NCBI RefSeq assembly: GCF_000426225.1
Contig: NZ_AUEY01000038.1
Span: forward strand, 1 to 38,038
DNA: 38,038 bases
Reading direction: 5' to 3'
Source of the DNA: Desulforegula conservatrix Mb1Pa
GTDB lineage: Bacteria > Desulfobacterota > Desulfobacteria > Desulfobacterales > Desulforegulaceae
The notes under the pieces are model-generated. The model saw only the letters and a list, made by a program, of their open reading frames with translations, was not told the origin of the DNA and did no database searches. Numbering within the stretch: the stretch's first letter is position 1; each line of letters starts with the position of its first letter. Both the position numbers and the translations under genes were made by a program. This document shows, piece by piece, positions 15,549 to 25,203 of this stretch.

Positions 15549-17549
15549 TTATCCTGGATAAACAGAAAGCAGGTCTTTCCTTGCATTTGCATGTTGAATC
15601 ACTACCTGGATGGTATCCTGTGGCTTCATAATACTGCCTGATGTTGTAGGCATGAAGCACTCTATCATATAATTGAGCAGAATAATGTTGCAGCCGTTTC
15701 TTTTCTGGTCAATGACAAGGGCATCTTCCCGTGTTCCTGTTCTTGATTCAAGATATTTGAAAATCCAGTATCTTTTTCTGGACTGCTGTATGCGGTTAAC
15801 ATTTCCCATGGGTGGATCTATCCTCATGAGAAGGCCTTTAACCACATCCTCGGAATATGGGGAACAGAACCCAAGTGCAGACTTAATCTGTCTCTGGGTG
15901 GCAAGGTCAGAGTATTTTCTGATTGGAGACGTGGCGGTCACGTAAGCATCAAGACCAAGACCGGAATGTGGCTCGGGTGAAGTCAGAATAAGGGCCCGGC
16001 TGAGCTGTCTCCTCTGCATGATATTAAGAAAGATGGAATCGCTCTCGCCTTTATAAAGCCTCTGCTTTGGTTCAGGCTGGGTTCTGAATATTGCTGGCAA
16101 GCCGTTTTCTTTAAGAAACCTTGCCATAAGCCAGTTGCCCATAATCATGAGTTCAGCGACAAGCATTCTGCTGGTGCTGTCCCTGTCTATCCTTGAGATG
16201 GTTATTTCACCAGACGGCTCAAGCCATACATTAACTTCAGGCAGAGTTATCTGGATGGCTCCGGATGCAAGGCGCTTATCTCTGAAAGTCTGGGCTATAC
16301 GGTGCATTATCTGGAGCTCTGCATCACTTTCAGCAAGCTTGTTTGCCTCTGTGTAGCTGAGCTGACGCGCCACCTTTATGGATGACGGAACAATCTCATA
16401 TTCCTGGAACTCACCGAACCTGCTGACTTTAACCATTATGCTGATTGCAGGCCTTATTTCATCAGCCTTTAGACTGCATATGTTTTCAGACAAGAGAGGG
16501 GGAAACATCGGAATTTTTCTGTCCGGCGTATATATGGAACTTGCACGGTTCAGAGCTTCACGGTCGAGGGTGGTTTCCTGGGAAATATAATGCGCTACAT
16601 CAATGATATGTATGCCAAGAATATAACCGTCACCCGAAGGTTCGAGAGAAAGTGCATCATCAAAATCCTTGGTGGCCTGACCATCAATGGTAATTGCTTT
16701 AAGATGGGTAAGATCCTTTCTTGCTGGATCAGATGCAAAAGCCTTGTCTGTTCTTGAAACTCCATTGGCCTGGTGAATTACATCCGAAGGGAATTCCTCG
16801 GAAAGATCAAGTCTCTGAAGATCAATATTTTCATCCTCGTCCCATATTCCGAGCGAAACAAGAAGGCCGAATATTTTATCGCTATATTCTATGCCTGATT
16901 TTGTCAGAATATTTTTTACAAGCTGGGCATCCCTGCACTCATTCTCATAAAGATAATAGGATTTCAGCTTTCTGATGAGACCCGTGTATTCTTCAGGAAC
17001 TCTCTTTTCCGGAGCAACAAGCATCTTTTTGATCCAGGCCGAGGCGTCATTCACAAAAGCTTCAAGTCTTTCAGCTTCCTTAGCCTGCAACATGGCGTGC
17101 TCAACATGTTCTCTTGTGTAAGGCAAAAATTTATCGCCGGAAAACTTGAAATAAGAGCGGCTCTCAAAAAGAGCTCTGACAATTGCGGATTCGTGATCAG
17201 GAGTGGGTTCAGTAAAACAGATTCCTGCTATTGTTTCGGCATCCAGCCAGTCATTTTCATCAAGCAGAACTTCCCATAGCTCTTCGACATTTATTTCGGA
17301 TGCGAGCTGCTTTCTTTTTGCAACCGCCTCCTTAACAGCCTTAAGCATGTCGTTCCTTGATGAAATAGAAGGAAGACGTTTCCGGGCTATATGAGACACC
17401 CTGTTTTCAGAAAGCTTGACTTCACGGTCTGTTTCCGTGAGTATCCTGAGCTTCTGATTCTTTGCCTCAAGAATTATCCCGCATATGATTTTCTGCTGAT
17501 CTATGTATTCTATAATATTCCCAGGTTCCATGGAGCGCGATACTATCAA
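15549..17549 (-). CDS. RNB-family 3'-5' exoribonuclease (RNase II/R-like)
   Basis: A 666-aa protein. The RNB catalytic domain spans about 275-600. The four metal-binding aspartates align as Asp289, Asp295, Asp297 and Asp298 in TIDGQATKDFDDAL, matching the RNase II set. IIDVAHYI, FPPLLSENICSL and YVTATSPIRKYSDLATQRQI are further RNB segments. A short N-terminal KOW/OB-like region (about 8-55) and a short C-terminal OB-like end replace the full cold-shock and S1 domains of RNase R, so it is a compact variant. The longest frame starts with TTG (17549) behind TAAGGCACAC. An ATG at 17531 is possible but has no clear ribosome site. The product would degrade single-stranded RNA. The 257-bp upstream gap holds nothing I can name except half a repeat at its far end. 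Confidence 0.88.
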   Translation of the reverse strand: MIVSRSMEPGNIIEYIDQQKIICGIILEAKNQKLRILTETDREVKLSENRVSHIARKRLPSISSRNDMLKAVKEAVAKRKQLASEINVEELWEVLLDENDWLDAETIAGICFTEPTPDHESAIVRALFESRSYFKFSGDKFLPYTREHVEHAMLQAKEAERLEAFVNDASAWIKKMLVAPEKRVPEEYTGLIRKLKSYYLYENECRDAQLVKNILTKSGIEYSDKIFGLLVSLGIWDEDENIDLQRLDLSEEFPSDVIHQANGVSRTDKAFASDPARKDLTHLKAITIDGQATKDFDDALSLEPSGDGYILGIHIIDVAHYISQETTLDREALNRASSIYTPDRKIPMFPPLLSENICSLKADEIRPAISIMVKVSRFGEFQEYEIVPSSIKVARQLSYTEANKLAESDAELQIMHRIAQTFRDKRLASGAIQITLPEVNVWLEPSGEITISRIDRDSTSRMLVAELMIMGNWLMARFLKENGLPAIFRTQPEPKQRLYKGESDSIFLNIMQRRQLSRALILTSPEPHSGLGLDAYVTATSPIRKYSDLATQRQIKSALGFCSPYSEDVVKGLLMRIDPPMGNVNRIQQSRKRYWIFKYLESRTGTREDALVIDQKRNGCNIILLNYMIECFMPTTSGSIMKPQDTIQVVIQHANARKDLLSVYPG

Positions 17550-17780
17550 GTGTGCCTTATAAAGTCAAAACTCTTTTCCCTGTCATTCCAGATATTTGCA
17601 TTTATCAGATCGGTGAGGTGCTTAGAACAATAAAATCAGAGCTTTACATTAATAATGAGCCTAAGTCAGAACTCACCAAGACAGACTGTTTTTTAATAAA
17701 CCACAAAACCATGCACCTGATGGTTGAAACTGCATACCCCCATATTGGCTTTTTGGCATTGCACTATTCACCAGAATTGA

Positions 17781-17829
17781 TGGACTCGCAAAAAGTCCGA
17801 TTACCGTCATTCAGGCGAAGGCCGGAATC
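17781..17829 (-). repeat. MITE-like hairpin element, half copy (copy 2)
   Basis: Only one end of the repeat family is present: the inverted end around gactcgcaaaaagtcc, then the arm gtcattcaggcgaaggccggaat. Sequence then leaves the family. The truncated copy supplies the last residues (RFRPSPE) and stop codon of the neighbouring 270-aa gene. Confidence 0.7.
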
Positions 17830-18619
17830 TAAAAAGGCTGATAATCCTGTCAGCTGAGGCAATCTTTTTTTCAATATCTTCCCTGTTTATAGCCTGAATC
17901 CTCATGCCTTTGGCCATGAGCTCCTCCATGCATCCTGAAAAAAGAGCCTTTTCCATGTCTTCATGCTTTTTAAGGGCTGAATCCCATTTTCTGAATGCGA
18001 GGTTAATTGCTGCCAAAAGACTGGTCTCTTCAGGAAACATTCCTGAGACGGTCATGATTATGTCCAAATCTTCAATTTCAGGTTGGAAAAGATCCGAAAT
18101 ATTTTCAAGAAAATCCACAATCAGATCAAGGGAACGCAGCGCCCCGGCTTTTTCACGGATGACTTTAAGGACTGTGCATTCTCTTCCTGAAAAGTGTTTT
18201 TCGGTGAGTTCACGCAGACGCCAGGGAATCCCGGCTGTAAGATTAAGTCGTCTTACAAACCGACCAATAGACCTTTCAGGCACAGGAACTGTCAGAGAAA
18301 CGCCTGATCCGGCAAATCTCAATGTGCATGAAAGTTTGAGCCCCGTTATTTTATCAATAAGATTTTTTTCATCCATCAAGTTGAATGACCTGGGAATGAA
18401 TCTCTCCACCCTGATTCTGGCGTCATCGTCAGGGGAAAATATCAGATCTACGGCAGCCTCGAATTCTGATATCTCGCAAGAAATGGCTTCTTTCAGAAAA
18501 GCCGGATCAGGAGTCATCCCGGTTGAAAAATTAATGAATTCTTCAACTGACTGGTCAATTATAATAACGCCAGACAGGATATCAGAAATCTCTTTTTCGA
18601 GGTCATCATGCGGGCTCAA
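17807..18619 (-). CDS. Hypothetical protein coupled to the 7TM-DISM histidine kinase
   Basis: A 270-aa soluble acidic protein with no signal, no membrane segment and no motif I recognise. It is mostly predicted helical (for example ISEFEAAVDLIF, SLDLIVDFLENISDLF, MEKALFSGCMEELMAKG). Its ATG (18619) lies inside the kinase gene, which ends at 18606, so translation is coupled and a shared function with the kinase is likely. It is not a receiver: there is no phospho-acceptor pattern. The last seven residues are encoded by half a repeat element, so the native C-terminus may have been altered by that insertion. Confidence 0.65.
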   Translation of the reverse strand: MSPHDDLEKEISDILSGVIIIDQSVEEFINFSTGMTPDPAFLKEAISCEISEFEAAVDLIFSPDDDARIRVERFIPRSFNLMDEKNLIDKITGLKLSCTLRFAGSGVSLTVPVPERSIGRFVRRLNLTAGIPWRLRELTEKHFSGRECTVLKVIREKAGALRSLDLIVDFLENISDLFQPEIEDLDIIMTVSGMFPEETSLLAAINLAFRKWDSALKKHEDMEKALFSGCMEELMAKGMRIQAINREDIEKKIASADRIISLFRFRPSPE

Positions 18620-21314
18620 TGGTTTCTCCGTTCAAATCCTCGGGCTTTGGAAAAGGAATATCAATGCGGATCCTTGTCCCGGAATCTGGTTTGGAGTTTA
18701 TGCTCAGACTTCCGCCTAAAAGCTTAACCCTCTCTTCTATGCTTCGTATTCCCATCCTCTTTTCAAGAACAGCCTCAGAGAGCCTGGAGGCCACATTAAA
18801 CCCTTTGCCCTCGTCCTCGATCCTGAGGATCAGGCTAGGATATGCCGCCACCAGCTTGACATTAGCCATCCTTGCCCCAGAATGCTTTCTTATGTTATTG
18901 AGGGATTCCTGGACAATTCTGTAAATATTTATTTTAGATTCAAAACTGAAGGGAAGATTGCTTGCGCCCGCAGTACTGAAATCCACAACAATACCGTTTG
19001 TTTCGTTGAATTCCTCACAATATCTGTAAAGAGCCTGCACAAGCCCGAGCTGCTCGAGTATCGGCGGCTGGAGGTCATATGATATATTCCTGACCTTGGT
19101 GATTGTTTCCTTGAGAACCCTCAGAAATATTTCCATCTTGCCCTTAATCTTCACGGGTACGGGGCTTATGCCATCGAACATTGTGTTTGCGGAAATTGCC
19201 AGCGATGCAAGATCCTGGGCGACATTATCATGGAGATCACGGGCAATTCTCTGGCGCTCTTTTTCCTGTACCTTGATGAGTTCCTGGCTGAGTGTATGAA
19301 TATGCTCCTCAGCCTTTTTCACCCCTGTTATGTCCGTGAATGTCACAATGGCCCCCTCAAAAAAAGGGGAAATCTTGAGGTTGAAATATTTATCGTTTAT
19401 ACTTGCGTCCCTGAACTCGAGCGACGCTCCGGTCTTTATACAGGCCATCAGGTCGCCTGAAATACAGGGGCGAATATTATCAAGAAATTCGATGAACAGG
19501 ATTTGGCCCTGCTCAGGCGGAGAACTGAACATTCTCTCGCTGGCATGATTAAAGCGGGCAATCCTTGCATTGGCATCGACAAGAATCGTACCGACAGGAT
19601 TATTCTCAAACAGAGCCTTGTACCTTTCCTCGCTCACCTTTAAAAATGCCTGAACCATCTCCTTTTCCCTTATTTCCGACAAAAGGACGTCGTTCATTTC
19701 AGAAAGCTCTGCAGTTCTTTTTCTTACCCTTAGTTCAAGATCCTCTTCAGCACGTTTATTCTGGGTGATATCAGTTATGATGGAGGCAAAATACGCAGGA
19801 CGGCCATTCTTGTCCCTGATCAGAAAAAAACTCTGGATAACAGGAACTTCGGTTCCTGAAGAAGTTAAGATCTTCATTTCACCTATCCAGTGCCCAGTCT
19901 TTTTTATCACTAAGCGTATGGAATCAAAAAAAATCTCGTCATGGGGCGGCTTGTAGAAATGATATCCGTTTGTGCCGAGGATATCCTTCCTTCCTTCCCA
20001 TTCCACAATTTTTCTGAAACCAGGGTTGGCATAAATGAGATCACCCTTGAGATCCACCATGATCAGGCCCTGGATGGATGAATCGGCAAAATGTTTGAAG
20101 GTTCCCAGGGTTTCGTTGGACTCCATGAGGTTTTTTTTCAGAAAATTTATCTGATCAGACAGCGCCGTTGACATTATTACTACGATAAAAGCTGAACCTG
20201 CCTGAATGCCCCATTCTGTTATAAATGAAGGCATTATAACGCCAAATGTCTTTAAGACGAAAAGGCTGACTCCTGCAACCACAAATCCGAAACCTGCCAC
20301 AAAATGTCTTGCCTCCCTTGATCCCCTGAGTGCTGCGATAACACTGAAGGTTAGAGTCGCAAGACAGAAATATCCTGAAAGGAATGTGGTTGCCTTGATA
20401 TTGAAAGAATAACTGCCTGAAAGGGTAATCGGAAGCATCACGAAGCATGGGAGTCCGCACATGAGGTTGTATATTCTGTCACCGACCGGAAATCTCAGCT
20501 TGGTTCGGGCATAGCTTCTTCCGAATGCCCAGGCCATTATGAGAGTGAGGCATATGATGAAGGGCATGCAGTTATTTGCCCACCAGACCGACTCGGGCCA
20601 TAAGTATTTATATGCGTAGCCACTTAAGACAAGTTGAAAAACAAGGCCGCTTATGGCAAAAAAAACATAATAAAGATAAGGCTTCTCCCTGATGAGTAAG
20701 AAAAGAATCAGATTGTATACCACCATGGACGCCATTATGCCGTAATAAAGCCATGTAAGGGGAAGGCGCCTGGTTATCTGGGTCATCATATCCTTCCCTG
20801 ACATGAGCATTGGTTTGAAATTAAGGGAACTGGTGGATTCAACCCTCAGGTATATTTCATTTATGTCATGATGAAGTACAACAGGAAAAATAAAATTCGG
20901 GTCAGGCACTGGCCTGTTGCTGAACGGGAGCCTGTCTCCGGTCACTATTTTCGTGAATTCCGTCCCCAGACCCAATGAGTAAAGCTCAAGGCTGTCTATG
21001 GAAGGATATGGAATCTCAAGAAAGGAATTGAAGGGAGTCTGATACTTGTTATCGACAACAAACTTCAACCAGTAAACAGACTTGCTGAAACCAAAATTAA
21101 CAGAATCGCCCTCCATTTTTTTCCATGTTTCGGATTTTCTTACCACATCAAATGACAAGTTTTTCCCTGCGTCTTCAATATAGTACAGATTGAAACCATT
21201 TATGGTTGCATCGCCTGAAGCGTCACAGATAAGATCTTCTGTCTCCAGGCCTGTTCCTGCAAAACAATTAAACGCTGTAAAAACAAGAAAACAAAAAACA
21301 AAAAAACTTCTCAT
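18606..21314 (-). CDS. 7TM-DISM sensor histidine kinase with two PAS domains (NarL-partner type)
   Basis: The start is set at ATG 21314, giving 902 aa beginning with a signal peptide (MRSFFVFCFLVFTAFNCFAG). A longer frame to 21389 would take its N-terminus from a repeat element. In order: periplasmic DISMED2-like domain (about 30-165, with SVYWLKFVVDN), seven membrane helices of the 7TMR-DISM type (about 180-385), PAS (400-520), PAS (560-670), HisKA_3 with His695 in RQRIARDLHDNVAQDLA, and HATPase with DEGKGFN and MGIRSIEERVKLLGG. HisKA_3 kinases normally pair with LuxR/NarL-type regulators, and none is in the window, so the partner is elsewhere. DISMED2 domains are thought to bind carbohydrate-like ligands; the ligand is unknown here. 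Confidence 0.88.
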   Translation of the reverse strand: MRSFFVFCFLVFTAFNCFAGTGLETEDLICDASGDATINGFNLYYIEDAGKNLSFDVVRKSETWKKMEGDSVNFGFSKSVYWLKFVVDNKYQTPFNSFLEIPYPSIDSLELYSLGLGTEFTKIVTGDRLPFSNRPVPDPNFIFPVVLHHDINEIYLRVESTSSLNFKPMLMSGKDMMTQITRRLPLTWLYYGIMASMVVYNLILFLLIREKPYLYYVFFAISGLVFQLVLSGYAYKYLWPESVWWANNCMPFIICLTLIMAWAFGRSYARTKLRFPVGDRIYNLMCGLPCFVMLPITLSGSYSFNIKATTFLSGYFCLATLTFSVIAALRGSREARHFVAGFGFVVAGVSLFVLKTFGVIMPSFITEWGIQAGSAFIVVIMSTALSDQINFLKKNLMESNETLGTFKHFADSSIQGLIMVDLKGDLIYANPGFRKIVEWEGRKDILGTNGYHFYKPPHDEIFFDSIRLVIKKTGHWIGEMKILTSSGTEVPVIQSFFLIRDKNGRPAYFASIITDITQNKRAEEDLELRVRKRTAELSEMNDVLLSEIREKEMVQAFLKVSEERYKALFENNPVGTILVDANARIARFNHASERMFSSPPEQGQILFIEFLDNIRPCISGDLMACIKTGASLEFRDASINDKYFNLKISPFFEGAIVTFTDITGVKKAEEHIHTLSQELIKVQEKERQRIARDLHDNVAQDLASLAISANTMFDGISPVPVKIKGKMEIFLRVLKETITKVRNISYDLQPPILEQLGLVQALYRYCEEFNETNGIVVDFSTAGASNLPFSFESKINIYRIVQESLNNIRKHSGARMANVKLVAAYPSLILRIEDEGKGFNVASRLSEAVLEKRMGIRSIEERVKLLGGSLSINSKPDSGTRIRIDIPFPKPEDLNGETIEPA

Positions 21315-21352
21315 GCCCAAAAAAATCCTGATTCCAGGTTCCACAAATATGA

Positions 21353-21484
21353 TGGTCTCGCAAAAAGTCAAAAAAGGCTTCGGCGTCATGCCGGACTTGA
21401 TCCGGCATCTTTGTATTTTCAGATATTTCTGGATTCAGGCCTGCGCCGGAATGACGGAAATCTGACTTTTTACGACCTTGTCAA
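21353..21484 (+). repeat. MITE-like hairpin element, copy 3
   Basis: A full copy: ggtctcgcaaaaagtca at the left, the ATGCCGG...CCGGCAT hairpin, a second hairpin with ATTCAGGC/GCCGGAAT, and ctttttacgaccttgtca at the right. It fills the divergent gap between the kinase and the P-type ATPase. In the remaining 260 bp (21485-21746) I see only AT-rich sequence and the ATPase ribosome site. Confidence 0.88.
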
Positions 21485-21746
21485 GTATGACGATCATGCA
21501 TAATATGCTGAATCGGCATCAAAAAATAAATTTCACATTTTCTGATTTCCATATTATTTTTTGAACCGATATGCAAACCAGAAACATTATTTTACAGCTC
21601 TTTTAACAATCAATCTGTTGCAGCACGGGCAAAAGCCCTGTATTCAATAGCAGTCTCCTTTCAAAATGCCATGGAGAAGTCACAAGGGTAATGAGATAAA
21701 CGCGAAATAGCATATATATAATTCATTTACCGACTGCGAGGTAAAA

Positions 21747-24509
21747 ATGCCTGGAGATCCAAAACAAGAAATATCCGTAAAGCCTTCAGAATCAATGATT
21801 CACGAAGATATACTCCCTGTTTATCCTGAAAAATTATGGCACACCATGTCTGCCAGAGATGTAATCTCCGAGCTTAGATCATCCGCATCAGGCCTTTCCT
21901 ATGAAGAAGCTGAAAAAAGACTTGGGATATATGGACCCAACGAGATCTCAGAAATCAAAAAAACAAGGGCAATGGACATACTCATAAGCCAGTTCAAAAA
22001 CATCCTCATGCTGGTTCTATTTCTGGCCGCAGGAATATCATTTGGACTCGGACATTATATAGAAGCGAGCGCAATAACAATAATTGCCTTTTTCGCAATA
22101 AGCCTTGGATTCGTACAGGAATACAGGGCCGAAAGGGCAATAGAAGCACTCAGGGAAATGGCGGCGCCCTCGGCATTTGTCATAAGAGCAGGAACAGAGC
22201 ATGAAATACCCTCAAAAGAGGTCGTGGCCGGTGACATCATTGTAGTCAGACAGGGTTGCAAAATACCGGCTGATGCCAGAATCATAGAATCATTCAACCT
22301 GAGAGCTGAAGAGGCCTCACTCACAGGCGAATCAATGTCGTCAGACAAAGAAGCCGGATTCGAGGGCAATAAGGACATTCCCCTCGGAGACCGCAAAAAC
22401 ATGATCTATTCGGGTACTTCAGTATCTTCGGGAAGGGGCAGGGCAATTGTAGTCGCAACAGCAATGAACGCCGAATATGGGAAAATTGCCGGTATGATCC
22501 AGTCTGTTGAAGACTCAAGAACCCCTCTCCAGGAAAACATGGATAGGACTGGCAGTATTCTTGTCAAGGCTGCATTTGCTGTTGTCATGCTCATTGTCGC
22601 GCTTGGGGTTTTCAGGGGGCAGCCCTTTGTCGAGATGTTCATATTCGGAGTTGCCCTTGCAGTCGCGGTGGTGCCAGAAGCCCTTCCGGCAGTAGTTACA
22701 ATATCCCTTGCCATCGGCGCACAGAGGATGACCAAACGACATGCCCTGATAAGAAGGCTTCCGGCTGTGGAAACCCTTGGATGCACGTCTGTGATTTGTT
22801 CTGACAAAACAGGAACCCTGACAAGGGACGAAATGACGGTACGAAAAATTTATTCGGGCTCCCGTTTTTTTGAAATATCAGGAGAGGGCTACAGCCCTGT
22901 CGGAGATTTTCATGAAAACGGAGAGCTTGCAGATCCTCCGCCATTCCTTATCTCGCTCCTTAAGGCATCGGTTTTATGCTCTGACGCATCCATCAGCCAG
23001 GACAGCATTTATTTAAACTGGAAAGCTTCGGGAGACACCACAGAAGCTGCAATGCTGACAGCTGCGGCCAAGGCAGATCTTGTCAAGTCAGAGCTTGATT
23101 CTAAATACCCAAGAATTGATGAAATCCCTTTTTCATCAGAAACAAAGAGAATGCTTACGCTTCATAAGTACCCGGACGGAAATATCGTTTACTGTAAGGG
23201 CGCGCCGGAAATAATTCTCAGAACATGCTCATATTACCTTGGCTCTGATGGAATAAAGCCCCTTGATGAAAAAACAAGGGAAGAAATAATACAGGCCGGA
23301 ATAGGCATGGCCAAAGAAGCCCTCAGGGTACTCGCGGTTGCTGAAAAGAGAGAGGATACTCTGGTCTATCCAGGAAAAGACATGGTCTTTCTTGGCCTTA
23401 TGGGCATGATGGACCCTCCAAGATCAGAAACGGCAGAATCCATTAAAATATGCAAGACAGCTGGAATCAAGACCGTAATGATAACAGGAGACCATCCCAT
23501 CACTGCGGAGGCAATCGCAAGGGAAATCGGACTTCTTGATTCTGGAAAAACTCCTTCGGGAATTGTAACAGGTCTTGAGCTTGACTCCATGGATGATGAA
23601 AGGCTTGAAAAAGAAATTGAAAGAATCAGCGTATATGCCCGCGTATCACCTGTCCACAAGCTCAGAATAGTCTCGGCCCTGCAAAAAACAGGGCATGTAG
23701 TTGCCATGACTGGAGACGGAGTGAATGACGCACCAGCCCTTAAAAAAGCCGATATCGGTGTTGCCATGGGCATTACAGGCACGGATGTCACAAAAGAAGC
23801 GTCTGACATGACACTTACGGACGATAATTTCGCGTCCATAGTTTCTGCTGTAAAAGTGGGCAGAGGAATCTTCGGTAATATCAAGAAATACCTTATGTAC
23901 CTGCTTTCATCAAATATCGGAGAGATCGGCCTGATGGCCTGTGCGTCAATCGCTGGTCTTCCCCTCCCCCTTTCGGCAGTCCAGATTCTTTATGTAAATC
24001 TTGCCACGGACGGTCTGCCAGCCCTTGCCCTTGCCCTCGACCCCGAAGAAAAGGACATAATGGAAAGAAAACCCAGGGATCCTTCTGCCGGAATATTCAC
24101 ACGTCCGGTTATTACACTCATGCTTGCAGGCGGAATCTGGTCGACAATGGTAAATCTGGGGCTTTTTATATGGGCGAAAAATTCGGGCAGATGCACAAGC
24201 GAGGCAATGACAATGACCTTTGTATCCCTTGTGCTCATTCAATTTTTTAAGGCATACAATTTCAGATCAGACAGGGAATCCGTTTTTAACAAACCTTTTG
24301 CCAACAAATGGCTAAATTATGCAATAGCCTGGGAACTTGCCATGCTCTGCATGGTCATATATGTTCCATTTTTCAGAACTCTTTTCGGCGTTTTCTGCCT
24401 GCATATGGACGACTGGATAATAATAATCGCATTGGCTTTTTCGGTTTCGCCTGTACTTGAATTCTTCAAATGGCTTGAGAGAAAAGGCTTGCTCGGAAAG
24501 CTTGACTGA
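21747..24509 (+). CDS. Ca2+-type P-type ATPase (P2A/P2B-like)
   Basis: A 920-aa cation pump in the inner membrane. Phosphorylation site DKTGT has Asp353; the actuator loop LTGES, the ATP-binding KGAPE, TGD and the hinge GDGVNDAPALKKADIG are present. Membrane residues that bind Ca2+ in SERCA have counterparts: the Glu of PEALP (TM4), Asn and Glu in SSNIGE (TM5), and Asn and Asp in YVNLATDG (TM6). The TM4 motif is PEALP rather than PEGLP. The N-terminal cation-ATPase domain begins around residue 25. This points to Ca2+ export (possibly Mn2+). GAGG sits before ATG 21747. It is a single gene. Confidence 0.9.
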   Translation: MPGDPKQEISVKPSESMIHEDILPVYPEKLWHTMSARDVISELRSSASGLSYEEAEKRLGIYGPNEISEIKKTRAMDILISQFKNILMLVLFLAAGISFGLGHYIEASAITIIAFFAISLGFVQEYRAERAIEALREMAAPSAFVIRAGTEHEIPSKEVVAGDIIVVRQGCKIPADARIIESFNLRAEEASLTGESMSSDKEAGFEGNKDIPLGDRKNMIYSGTSVSSGRGRAIVVATAMNAEYGKIAGMIQSVEDSRTPLQENMDRTGSILVKAAFAVVMLIVALGVFRGQPFVEMFIFGVALAVAVVPEALPAVVTISLAIGAQRMTKRHALIRRLPAVETLGCTSVICSDKTGTLTRDEMTVRKIYSGSRFFEISGEGYSPVGDFHENGELADPPPFLISLLKASVLCSDASISQDSIYLNWKASGDTTEAAMLTAAAKADLVKSELDSKYPRIDEIPFSSETKRMLTLHKYPDGNIVYCKGAPEIILRTCSYYLGSDGIKPLDEKTREEIIQAGIGMAKEALRVLAVAEKREDTLVYPGKDMVFLGLMGMMDPPRSETAESIKICKTAGIKTVMITGDHPITAEAIAREIGLLDSGKTPSGIVTGLELDSMDDERLEKEIERISVYARVSPVHKLRIVSALQKTGHVVAMTGDGVNDAPALKKADIGVAMGITGTDVTKEASDMTLTDDNFASIVSAVKVGRGIFGNIKKYLMYLLSSNIGEIGLMACASIAGLPLPLSAVQILYVNLATDGLPALALALDPEEKDIMERKPRDPSAGIFTRPVITLMLAGGIWSTMVNLGLFIWAKNSGRCTSEAMTMTFVSLVLIQFFKAYNFRSDRESVFNKPFANKWLNYAIAWELAMLCMVIYVPFFRTLFGVFCLHMDDWIIIIALAFSVSPVLEFFKWLERKGLLGKLD

Positions 24510-24557
24510 TAAAATTGATTTTTGACTATTATGTCAATGCCAACGTATCAAAAATTA

Positions 24558-24689
24558 TGGGCTCGCAAAAAGTCCGATTATCGTCATTCCGGCGAAGGCC
24601 GGAATCCAGAACTGATTGAAAATACAAAAATACCGGATCAAACCCGGCATGACGCCGCCGCATTTTTTGACTTTTTGCGACCTTGTCAA
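24558..24689 (-). repeat. MITE-like hairpin element, copy 4
   Basis: Full copy in reverse orientation, from ggctcgcaaaaagtcc to ctttttgcgaccttgtca. It separates the P-type ATPase from the deaminase gene and ends 15 bp before the deaminase ATG, so it lies in that gene's leader and could affect its expression. Confidence 0.88.
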
Positions 24690-24704
24690 AATTAAAGGAA
24701 TCTC

Positions 24705-25142
24705 ATGGACGAATACATGAAAGAAGCCATAATTGAGGCTGAAAGGGGATTCAGTGAGGGAGGAATCCCCATAGGCTCGGTAATAGTCCACAAAGGCAGA
24801 ATAATTGGACGCGGTCACAACAGACGGATACAAAATGGCAGCGCCATACTCCACGGAGAAATGGATGCACTGGAAAATGCCGGACGACTGCCAGCATCTG
24901 TTTACAGCGAATGCGTCCTTTATACGACTCTTTCTCCCTGCCCTATGTGTTCAGGCGCAATTCTTCTTTATGGAATCCCGGAAATCGTGATAGGTGAAAA
25001 CCGTACCTTCATGGGCGAGGAAGATCTCCTGAAATCAAGGGGAGTAAAGGTAACGGTTGTTGATTCAAGCGAATGCAAAAATCTTATGGATAGATTCATA
25101 AAACTGAAACCGGAAATCTGGAATGAAGACATTGGAGTCTGA
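24705..25142 (+). CDS. Cytosine deaminase of the fungal Fcy1 type
   Basis: A 145-aa zinc deaminase. Zinc ligands are His50 with catalytic Glu52 (HGE) and Cys79/Cys82 (PCPMC); the His-Cys distance of 29 equals that in yeast Fcy1. Similarity to Fcy1 runs the full length: GGIPIG, GRGHNRR, GSA.LHGE, YTTLSPC.MC, and the C-terminal W-x-EDIG (Trp139, Asp142, Ile143), which in yeast forms the lid and contacts cytosine. Phe102 matches yeast Phe114. This argues for cytosine-to-uracil deamination (pyrimidine salvage) rather than tRNA adenosine deamination by TadA, whose C-terminus differs. The ribosome site AAAGGAA precedes ATG. No codA or codB is nearby. Substrate is inferred from remembered residues, not an alignment run. 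Confidence 0.85.
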   Translation: MDEYMKEAIIEAERGFSEGGIPIGSVIVHKGRIIGRGHNRRIQNGSAILHGEMDALENAGRLPASVYSECVLYTTLSPCPMCSGAILLYGIPEIVIGENRTFMGEEDLLKSRGVKVTVVDSSECKNLMDRFIKLKPEIWNEDIGV

Positions 25143-25203
25143 CTGGTTCCCGCTAATTCAGCCCATGCTGACAATAACCGAATAAAATAAGCGAATATTT
25201 AAA

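Noticed and set aside
17552-17857. 101-aa plus-strand ORF starting GTG, divergent from the RNB gene
   Set aside because: Its last third is repeat-element sequence, it has no recognisable motif, and it overlaps the 3' end of the 270-aa gene. Coding is possible but unsupported.
21315-21389. Longer N-terminus for the 7TM-DISM kinase
   Set aside because: The extra 25 codons come largely from repeat copy 3 and would bury the clear signal peptide that starts at 21314.
24705-25142. Annotation as tRNA adenosine deaminase TadA
   Set aside because: The C-terminal W-x-EDIG lid and Phe102 fit fungal-type cytosine deaminase, and TadA-specific features of the C-terminal helix are not seen.
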